6,797 nt of DNA, taken from assembly GCA_021817625.1 (NCBI GenBank), contig JAKASY010000106.1, positions 1 through 6,797 on the forward strand. The letters are read 5' to 3'. Below the pieces are notes generated by a model. The model made no database searches and was not told where the DNA came from. It was given only the letters and a program-made list of their open reading frames with translations. This DNA is from Bacillota bacterium. GTDB taxonomy: Bacteria > Bacillota_E > JAJZYS01 > JAILZS01. Position numbers and translations under genes: made by a program. Below, piece by piece: positions 1 to 4,938 of the stretch (the first letter of the stretch is position 1; every line of letters begins with the position of its first letter).

Positions 1-35
1 GAGCCTGGCGTCCTAGGCCTCTAGACGATTGGGCC
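1..35 (-). tRNA. tRNA-Glu(CUC), 5' half, truncated by window edge
   Basis: The minus strand reads as a tRNA 5' half. There is a 7-nt acceptor strand GGCCCAA, the linker UC, a D arm with stem GUCU/GGAC and a 9-nt loop containing GG, then G26, anticodon-stem strand CCAGG, C32, U33 and C34. The series stops at position 34 because the window ends. The body strongly resembles bacterial tRNA-Glu (GUCUAGAGGCCUAGGAC D arm), and C34 makes the anticodon CUC if the identity is Glu. It lies 4 nt downstream of tRNA-Gln, so both should come from one precursor. The acceptor pairing and anticodon bases 35-36 cannot be checked here. Confidence 0.85.
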
Positions 36-39
36 AAAC

Positions 40-113
40 TGGCTGGGGAGGAAGGATTCGAACCCTCACTAACAGAGCCAGAGTCTGGCGTGCTACCGTT
101 ACACCACTCCCCA
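40..113 (-). tRNA. tRNA-Gln(CUG)
   Basis: This is a complete 74-nt cloverleaf with encoded CCA. The acceptor stem UGGGGAG/CUCCCCA is fully paired, with discriminator G73. The D arm is GUGU/GCAC with GG in a 7-nt loop. The anticodon loop is CUCUGGC, giving anticodon CUG, which reads the Gln codon CAG. There is a 4-nt variable region, and the T arm GAGGG/CCUUC holds the loop UUCGAAU. The U1-A72 first pair and short variable loop are usual for bacterial tRNA-Gln. The top pair of the anticodon stem (27-43) is a C-U mismatch. It sits 4 nt upstream of tRNA-Glu and about 22 nt downstream of the inferred transcription start. Confidence 0.96.
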
Positions 114-142
114 AAGCCGCACGGCCAAAAGCCGCATCGCTG

Positions 143-171
143 AGTCTAGCACCGACCTCGCGACGAGGCAA
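143..171 (-). promoter_or_regulatory. Promoter of the tRNA-Gln/tRNA-Glu transcript
   Basis: On the minus strand, -35 TTGCCT (171 to 166) is followed after 17 nt by -10 TAGACT (148 to 143). Transcription would start near 136, leaving a leader of about 22 nt before the tRNA 5' end at 113 for removal by RNase P. The -35 matches TTGACA at four of six bases. The same TAGACT -10 occurs in front of gltX and of the HTH gene in this window, which supports the call. An inverted repeat CCTCG-3-CGAGG (156-168) overlaps the -35. Confidence 0.65.
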
Positions 172-248
172 GATCGCCGGCCCGGCCGCCTCGCCTCGCC
201 TCACGCCTGCGCGCACACGAACAGACCGCAAACAATGACAACAATAAT

Positions 249-255
249 GAGGAGG
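249..255 (+). promoter_or_regulatory. Ribosome binding site deciding the TTG start of the DUF2905 gene
   Basis: GAGGAGG lies 7 nt before the TTG at 263, an ideal spacing. The next in-frame ATG at 272 would be 16 nt away. The site therefore favours the TTG start. Confidence 0.8.
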
Positions 256-262
256 CTTCGCA

Positions 263-481
263 TTGCTGGCGATGGCCCGCCTGCTCGCCCTCATGGGCGT
301 CGTGCTCCTCGCGGCCGCCGGCGCGCTTTGGCTCATGTCGCGCCTCGGCGGCGGGCAGCTTCCCGGCACGGTCGTCGTGCGCCGCGGCGCGTTCACGCTG
401 TGGGCGCCGATCGGGCTGTGGATCGCAGTGAGCCTTGCGCTCACGCTCGTGCTGAACGTGATCGCGCGCCTGTTTCGCTGA
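263..481 (+). CDS. DUF2905 family small membrane protein
   Basis: This 72-residue protein has two hydrophobic segments (about residues 6-26 and 48-68). They flank the motif LPGTVVVRRGAFTLWAPIG (33-51), which is the family hallmark (consensus roughly LPGDI.I.RGNFTFYFPL). Length and layout match DUF2905, a family of about 70 residues with no known function, presumably a two-pass inner-membrane hairpin protein. The TTG start is chosen for the GAGGAGG site 7 nt upstream. The gene is the only plus-strand gene here and ends 3 nt from the stop of the convergent ABC gene. No convincing promoter is visible upstream; positions 228-248 form a small A-rich patch, but no good -35/-10 pair was found. The function remains unknown. 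Confidence 0.88.
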   Translation: MLAMARLLALMGVVLLAAAGALWLMSRLGGGQLPGTVVVRRGAFTLWAPIGLWIAVSLALTLVLNVIARLFR

Positions 482-484
482 CGC

Positions 485-2362
485 TCAGCCGGCGACCTCG
501 ACCGTCTGCGGCCCCGCGAACTGGCTCTGGTACAGGTGCGCGAACAGGCCGCCTCGGCGCAAGAGCTCGTCCTGCGTGCCATGCTCGACGATGCGGCCGT
601 GGTCAACGACGAGGATCATGTCCGCGTTGCGCACGGTGGACAGGCGGTGGGCGATGACGAAGCTCGTGCGGCCGCGCATGAGGTTACCCATGGCGCTCTG
701 GATCGCGAGCTCGGTGCGCGTATCCACGCTGCTCGTCGCCTCGTCGAGGATGAGGATCGGCGGGTCCGCCAGGACCGCGCGTGCTATGGTCAGAAGCTGG
801 CGCTGACCCTCGGAGATGTTCGAGGCCTCCTCGTTCAGCACCGTGTCGTAGCCCCCGGGCAGGGTGCGGATGAAGTGGTCGGCGTGCGCGGTGCGCGCCG
901 CCGCGTACACCTCCTCGTCGCTTGCACCTTCGCGCCCATAGGCAATGTTGTCGCGGATCGTGCCGCTGAACAGCCATGTGTCCTGTAGCACCATGCCGAA
1001 CATGCGACGCAGGCCGGCGCGCCGCATGTCGCGGATGTCGACGTCGTCCACCCGGATCGCCCCGCCGCCGACATCGTAGAAGCGCATGAGGAGGTTCACC
1101 AGCGTGGTCTTGCCGGCGCCGGTCGGGCCGACGATCGCCACGGTCAGGCCGCTGGGCACGTCCACGTTGAGGTTCTCGATGAGCGGCTGGTCGGGCACGT
1201 AGCGGAAGTCCACCGCCTCGAACGCCACCGCCCCGCGCGGCGCGGCAATCTCCGCCGGTTGAACAGGCTCGGGGGACTCCTCCGGCTCGTCGAGGATGGC
1301 GAACACGCGCTCGGTCGACGCCAGCGCCGACTGAATGCTGTTCGAGATGCTCGCGAGCTGGGTGATCGGCTGCGAGAACTGGCGGGCGTACAGGATGAAG
1401 GCCTGGATGTCGCCGATCTGGATCAGCCGCCGCGTCACCATGATGCCGCCGATGACGCTCACGAGCACGTAGCCGATGTTTCCGATCACGTTCATGAGCG
1501 GCATGATGATGCCCGTCATGAACTGCGCCCGCCAGGTCGAGTCGGTGAGGTCGTCGTTCATCGCCGTGAACTGCTCGATCGCCCGCCCCTCGTGGCCGAA
1601 CGCCTTGACTATGACGTGGCCCGTGTACATCTCCTCCACGTGCCCGTTGAGGACGCCGAGCCGGTCCTGGCGGTCGAGGAAGTAGCGCTGGGAGTAACGT
1701 ACGACCACTTGGGTCACGATCAGGCTGAGGGGCAGCGTGACGGCGATCACGACCGTCATGAGCCAGCTGATCGACAGCATCATCGCCACCACGCCGATGA
1801 ACGTCACGGTCGACGTGATGAGCTGCGTGATGCTCTGAGAGAGCGTGCTCGAGATGTTGTCGAAGTCGTTCACGAACCGGCTCATGATCTCCCCGTACGG
1901 GTGGGCGTCGAAGTAGGCCACGGGCAGGCGACCGAGCTTGTCCATGACCTGCGCCCGTACCGCGTAGACGACGCGCTGGGCCGTGCCCGCCATGAGGTAC
2001 TGCTGCACCCAGCTGAACAGGGCGCTTGCCACGTACAGGGCGGCCAGCTCGAGGAGAAGGCGGTCGACTAGGGTGAAGTCAACGCCAGCGAGACCGAGGC
2101 GGCGCCTCACGAAGCCGTCGAACAGGTCGGTCGTGATATTGCCGAGGAGCCTGGGGGCGAGGATGGCGAACACGGAGCTCGCGCCGGCCGCGGCGACGAC
2201 GACCGCCAGGCGCAGGACGTGGGGACGGAGGTAGGCCAGAAGGCGCACGGCCGCGCGCATCGGGCTGCGTGCGTGCTCGACGGGCATGGCCATGCCCATA
2301 GGCCCGCCCCTGCCCCAGCCGCCTGGGCGGTGCTGCCCGAGGCGCTCCTGTGGCCGGCTCAC
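485..2362 (-). CDS. ABC exporter half-transporter, YheH/BmrD/TM288-like subunit (consensus ATPase site)
   Basis: This is a 625-residue fused membrane/ATPase half-transporter, likely the second subunit of a heterodimeric drug or lipid exporter in the cytoplasmic membrane. A Gly/Pro/Met-rich tail (1-28) precedes the six-helix membrane domain (about 45-345). The nucleotide domain has Walker A GPTGAGKTT (412-420), Q-loop Gln460, signature ISEGQ (516-520, second Gly replaced by Glu), Walker B ILILDE with catalytic Glu541, and switch His572. The GTG start at 2362 overlaps the upstream gene's TGA as GTGA and has GGAGGGG 5 nt upstream. It yields the tail that is common in this subfamily before the first helix. 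A shorter reading from ATG at 2299 has a poorer ribosome site. The substrate cannot be told from sequence. It forms a two-gene unit with its partner. Confidence 0.92.
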   Translation of the reverse strand: MSRPQERLGQHRPGGWGRGGPMGMAMPVEHARSPMRAAVRLLAYLRPHVLRLAVVVAAAGASSVFAILAPRLLGNITTDLFDGFVRRRLGLAGVDFTLVDRLLLELAALYVASALFSWVQQYLMAGTAQRVVYAVRAQVMDKLGRLPVAYFDAHPYGEIMSRFVNDFDNISSTLSQSITQLITSTVTFIGVVAMMLSISWLMTVVIAVTLPLSLIVTQVVVRYSQRYFLDRQDRLGVLNGHVEEMYTGHVIVKAFGHEGRAIEQFTAMNDDLTDSTWRAQFMTGIIMPLMNVIGNIGYVLVSVIGGIMVTRRLIQIGDIQAFILYARQFSQPITQLASISNSIQSALASTERVFAILDEPEESPEPVQPAEIAAPRGAVAFEAVDFRYVPDQPLIENLNVDVPSGLTVAIVGPTGAGKTTLVNLLMRFYDVGGGAIRVDDVDIRDMRRAGLRRMFGMVLQDTWLFSGTIRDNIAYGREGASDEEVYAAARTAHADHFIRTLPGGYDTVLNEEASNISEGQRQLLTIARAVLADPPILILDEATSSVDTRTELAIQSAMGNLMRGRTSFVIAHRLSTVRNADMILVVDHGRIVEHGTQDELLRRGGLFAHLYQSQFAGPQTVEVAG

Positions 2363-4083
2363 GCGATCCCCTCCGGCCGGATCTGCGACTCGACGATCTC
2401 GCGATAGACGGGGCAGGTCGCCAGGAGCTCGTCGTGCCGCCCCACGCCGACGAGGCGGCCTTCGTCGAGCACGAGGATGCGGTCGGCGTGCATCACCGTG
2501 CCGACGCGCTGCGCGACGATCAGCAGGGTCGCGCCCTTGAGCCGCTGTCGCAGCGCGGCGCGCAGGCGGGCGTCCGTCGCAAAGTCCAGGGCCGAGAAGC
2601 AGTCGTCGAGGAGGTACAGGGACGCCCTTCGGGCCAAGGCGCGCGCGATCGACAGGCGCTGGCGCTGGCCGCCCGAGAAGTTGTGGCCGCCCTGGCTCAC
2701 CTCCGCGTCCATGCCGTCCGGCAGGGCGTCGATGAACTCCGAGGCCTGCGCCACCTCGAGCGCCTCGCGCGCCTGTGCCTCCGACGCCTCGAGGTCGCCG
2801 TAGCGGACGTTGTCGAGCACGCTGCCGGCGAACAGCACAGCGCGCGCCGGCACGTAGCCGACGCGGCGTCGGAGCTCCGCCTGCGGCATCGCCCGCACGT
2901 CGACGCCGTCCACGAAGACGCTGCCCGCCGCCACGTCGTAGAAGCGCATGATGAGGTTGAGGAGCGTCGACTTGCCCGCGCCCGTGCCGCCGATCACGGC
3001 GGTGACGCTGCCGGGCTCGACGGTGAAGCTGATGTCGCTCAGGGCGGGCTCCTCGGCACCGGGATAGCGGAACGTGACGTTTCGGAACTCGACGCGCCCC
3101 CCGGCGGGCGGCGTCTCGACGGGCGACTCGGGGTCCGCGATGTCCGGCGTGGTCTCGAGCACCAAGCGGATGCGCTCGGCCGACGCGAGGGCGCGCGGCA
3201 GCTGGAAGATCATCATGGAGAGCATGAGCACGGCGAAGAGGATCTGCGTGAGGTACTGGATGAATGCCATGAGCTGGCCGATCTGCAAGGCGCCCGTATT
3301 CACCTGAGCGCCGCCCAGCCACACCACGGCGACCGTCGACAGGTTCATGACGAGCATCACGGCCGGCCACATGAACGCCATCAGCTGGTAGACACGCACC
3401 TGGGTCTGGGTGAGGTCCATGTTGGCGCCGTCGAAGCGTCTCGTCTCGTACGGCGTTCGGTCGAACGACCGGATCACCCGGACGCCCGTCAGGTTCTCAC
3501 GCAGGACCAGGTTGAGCCGGTCGATCTTCTGCTGCACGCTCGCGAACAGGGCGATGCCCGGGCGCAGGATGCCGTAGATCACGAGCGCCATGATCGGCAG
3601 AACGACGGCCACGAGCCACGAAAGCGAGGCGTCCTCGCGCACCGCCAGGATGATACCGCCGATCCCCGTCAGCGGCGCCATGACCATGATCTGTAGCATG
3701 TAGGTGAGCTGCTGGACCTGCCAGACGTCATTCGTGCTGCGGATGATGAGCGAGGACGCGCCGAACGCGTCGAACTCCTTGAGCGTGAACCGCTCGACGT
3801 GCTCGAACAGGCGCCCGCGCAGGTCCCGGCCGAAGAAGGCGCTCACGCGCGAGCCGAAGAAGCTGGACACGACGGCCGCGGCGCCGCCCGCGCACGCCAC
3901 CGCCAGCATCCAGGCGCCGGTATGCAGGATGTACGGCACGTCTCCCTTGACGACGCCGTTGTCGACGATGTTCGACATCAGGTTCGGCAGGTACAGGTTG
4001 AGCATCGTCTGCCCGAAGGTCAGCAGGAGGACGATGGCGATCAGGGCCCCGTACGGCCGGAGGAACGGGAGTAGACGGGACAT
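2359..4083 (-). CDS. ABC exporter half-transporter, YheI/BmrC/TM287-like subunit (degenerate ATPase site)
   Basis: This 574-residue half-transporter is the predicted partner of the next gene; the two should form one heterodimeric exporter. The membrane domain (about 10-295) contains the intracellular-loop motif NLTGVRVIRSF (197-207). The nucleotide domain carries A-loop Tyr340, intact Walker A GGTGAGKST (365-373, Lys371), intact signature FSGGQ (469-473) and D-loop SALD. The catalytic Glu after Walker B is Asp494 (LLDDC), the switch His is Gln525 (VAQRV), and the Q-loop Gln is Ala413 (YVPAR). Asp and Gln at the first two positions are usual for the non-catalytic subunit of such pairs; the Ala is less expected. 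ATG at 4083 has AAGGAG 9 nt upstream. It lies 67 nt downstream of the Clp_N gene with no clear promoter of its own. Confidence 0.93.
   Translation of the reverse strand: MSRLLPFLRPYGALIAIVLLLTFGQTMLNLYLPNLMSNIVDNGVVKGDVPYILHTGAWMLAVACAGGAAAVVSSFFGSRVSAFFGRDLRGRLFEHVERFTLKEFDAFGASSLIIRSTNDVWQVQQLTYMLQIMVMAPLTGIGGIILAVREDASLSWLVAVVLPIMALVIYGILRPGIALFASVQQKIDRLNLVLRENLTGVRVIRSFDRTPYETRRFDGANMDLTQTQVRVYQLMAFMWPAVMLVMNLSTVAVVWLGGAQVNTGALQIGQLMAFIQYLTQILFAVLMLSMMIFQLPRALASAERIRLVLETTPDIADPESPVETPPAGGRVEFRNVTFRYPGAEEPALSDISFTVEPGSVTAVIGGTGAGKSTLLNLIMRFYDVAAGSVFVDGVDVRAMPQAELRRRVGYVPARAVLFAGSVLDNVRYGDLEASEAQAREALEVAQASEFIDALPDGMDAEVSQGGHNFSGGQRQRLSIARALARRASLYLLDDCFSALDFATDARLRAALRQRLKGATLLIVAQRVGTVMHADRILVLDEGRLVGVGRHDELLATCPVYREIVESQIRPEGIA
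2368..2374 (-). promoter_or_regulatory. Ribosome binding site deciding the GTG start of the second ABC gene
   Basis: GGAGGGG on the minus strand ends 5 nt before the GTG at 2362 and sits inside the last codons of the upstream gene. With the GTGA stop/start overlap it points to translational coupling of the two subunits, and to a start 21 residues upstream of the first ATG in frame. Confidence 0.75.
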
Positions 4084-4102
4084 GGCGCCATTCTCCTTCC
4101 CT

Positions 4103-4124
4103 GCCGGGCCCGCGCGGGACCGGC
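4103..4124 (-). repeat. GC-rich 22-nt imperfect palindrome before the exporter genes
   Basis: The 22 nt are palindromic at all but one pair (arms GCCGG / CCGGC around CCCGCGCGGG). The element lies in the 67-nt gap between the Clp_N gene and the first ABC gene, and ends 4 nt before the AAGGAG ribosome site. In RNA it could form a very stable hairpin. No U-tract follows, so it is not a standard intrinsic terminator. It could dampen read-through, influence translation, bind a protein as DNA, or be chance in GC-rich sequence. Confidence 0.4.
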
Positions 4125-4150
4125 CCCACCGCCATCGGGCAGCGTCGCTC

Positions 4151-4636
4151 CTACATCGCCTGGCGCGTAGCCCGGTGCCGCAGGCGCTCGCACGCCCGAG
4201 CGCGATCCACGCCTAGGGCCGCGATCAGCTGCGCAGCCGGATCCGGCAGCTCGCTCTCGAGCAGCGCGACGACGATCTCCTCGGGCGAGGCTGGCTCGGC
4301 GCGCGCCCGCCTCGCAAAGGCGCGCACCAGCACCGCGCGCGCGCCCGAGGTGAGGACGGGCACGCGCCCCGCCGCAGGCGGGCACGCCGCGCTCTCTTCG
4401 CCCGTGTCGACCCGGATGCCGACCGCCGCCAAGGCCTCGCGGTCCAAGGCGTCGAGCGCCGCCCGCGCGCCGTCGAGGCTCGTGCCGATCGCGTCAGCGA
4501 CGGCGTTGCCACCGACGCGCAGGGCGGCGACGAGAAGGTGGTCCGTGCCCAGGCGGCGGTCGCCGCGCCGGCCGGCCTCGTCGCCAGCCGCGAGCAGCAC
4601 CGCCCGCCACGCACGCGCCCCAGCCGTGTCAGCCAC
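4151..4636 (-). CDS. Stand-alone protein with two Clp_N-like repeats
   Basis: This 161-residue protein resembles the N-terminal substrate/adaptor-binding domain of ClpA/ClpC ATPases but has no ATPase module. Repeat one (about 8-65) reads RAVLLAAGDEAGRRG..LGTDHLLVAAL, close to the classic Clp_N pattern (A...A..EA......GTEHLLLAL). Repeat two (about 97-153) is weaker: LTSGARAVLVRAFARRA..... then PEEIVVALLE and AAQLIAALGVD. There is no signal peptide or membrane segment, so it is probably cytoplasmic. The GTG start at 4636 overlaps the end of the HTH gene by 8 nt, suggesting coupled translation. By analogy it might bind Clp adaptors or substrates, compete with ClpC, or act with the HTH protein as a sensor; none of these is shown here. 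The fold call is firm, the role unknown. Confidence 0.85.
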   Translation of the reverse strand: MADTAGARAWRAVLLAAGDEAGRRGDRRLGTDHLLVAALRVGGNAVADAIGTSLDGARAALDALDREALAAVGIRVDTGEESAACPPAAGRVPVLTSGARAVLVRAFARRARAEPASPEEIVVALLESELPDPAAQLIAALGVDRARACERLRHRATRQAM

Positions 4637-4832
4637 GTCGCGCCCCGCCGCCGTACTTGGCGTGCACCGACTGGCGCGCGACGCCCAGCGCGTCGCCGAT
4701 CTCCTCCCACGACCAGCCGCGCTCGCGGGCGAGGCGCACGTACCTCTTCTCCAGACGCTCCGCCAGCCGATGCAGCGCGCCCACGGCGCGCAGCCCGACC
4801 ATGGGGTCGCTTGTCGACGAGGCCACCGCCAT
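4629..4832 (-). CDS. Small helix-turn-helix DNA-binding protein
   Basis: This protein is about 67 residues. After a short tail, a helix (about 15-38, rich in Leu, Arg, Glu) leads into a helix-turn-helix, SWEEIGDALGVARQSVHAKY (41-60). The pattern W-x-E-I-x-x-A-L-G-V-x-R-Q-x-V is typical of sigma-factor-like or MerR/Xre-like recognition helices. It is probably a repressor or activator acting as a dimer. The start is uncertain. ATG at 4832 directly abuts a G-run (AGGGGGG), whereas GTG at 4826 is 6 nt from it and gives a 65-residue protein. The gene overlaps the Clp_N gene and is preceded by a promoter whose -10 lies in a near-perfect palindrome, so self-regulation is likely. The longer open frame upstream crosses that promoter and is rejected. 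Confidence 0.85.
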   Translation of the reverse strand: MAVASSTSDPMVGLRAVGALHRLAERLEKRYVRLARERGWSWEEIGDALGVARQSVHAKYGGGARRG

Positions 4833-4845
4833 CCCCCCTGCGAAC

Positions 4846-4867
4846 TTCGTCAGTCTAGGCTGACGAA
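4846..4867 (-). promoter_or_regulatory. Palindromic operator over the HTH/Clp_N promoter
   Basis: Perfect 8-bp arms TTCGTCAG (4846-4853) and CTGACGAA (4860-4867) flank a 6-bp centre TCTAGG that is itself palindromic apart from its outer pair, so 20 of 22 bases are symmetric. It contains the -10 TAGACT and part of the spacer of the HTH promoter and begins 14 nt upstream of the ATG. This is the expected place for a repressor dimer to block RNA polymerase. The HTH product of the downstream gene is the natural candidate binder; that link is inference. Confidence 0.7.
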
Positions 4868-4879
4868 AGGGCGATGTCA
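4852..4879 (-). promoter_or_regulatory. Promoter of the HTH/Clp_N operon
   Basis: On the minus strand a perfect -35 TTGACA (4879 to 4874) is followed after 16 nt by -10 TAGACT (4857 to 4852). The start would fall near 4845, giving a leader of only about 12 nt before the ATG at 4832. The promoter lies in the gap after gltX, showing that the HTH unit has its own transcription start. Confidence 0.75.
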
Positions 4880-4938
4880 ACGTCTGGCAGGACCGCGGAC
4901 GTGCGGCCCGTGTGCATGGCGGCGGGACCGGAGACTGG

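Noticed and set aside
187..201. CGCCT repeated three times
   Set aside because: It is too short to be a meaningful repeat in sequence of this GC content.
29..238. Plus-strand 69-codon frame over the tRNA genes
   Set aside because: It is antisense to tRNA-Gln and its promoter, with no ribosome site and no family resemblance.
243..248. AATAAT as a -10 for the DUF2905 gene
   Set aside because: It would put the transcription start inside the ribosome binding site, and no -35 is present at the right distance.
1259..2071. Plus-strand open frame of 270 codons inside the second ABC gene
   Set aside because: It is antisense to the membrane domain, and its residue content (His, Arg, Asp, Val) is typical of a codon shadow.
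2363..3370. N-terminal extension of the second ABC frame up to 3370
   Set aside because: This part is the out-of-frame reading of the first ABC gene. The GTGA overlap and ribosome site at 2362 give a clear start.
2350..3696. Plus-strand open frame of 448 codons opposite the first ABC gene
   Set aside because: It is a mirror of the minus-strand coding frame in GC-rich DNA. Its composition is His/Arg/Asp-rich and low in complexity, with no recognisable domain.
4880..4938. Search for a terminator between gltX and the HTH promoter
   Set aside because: Only a 4-bp stem (CCGC/GCGG) was found and no T run, so no terminator is called.
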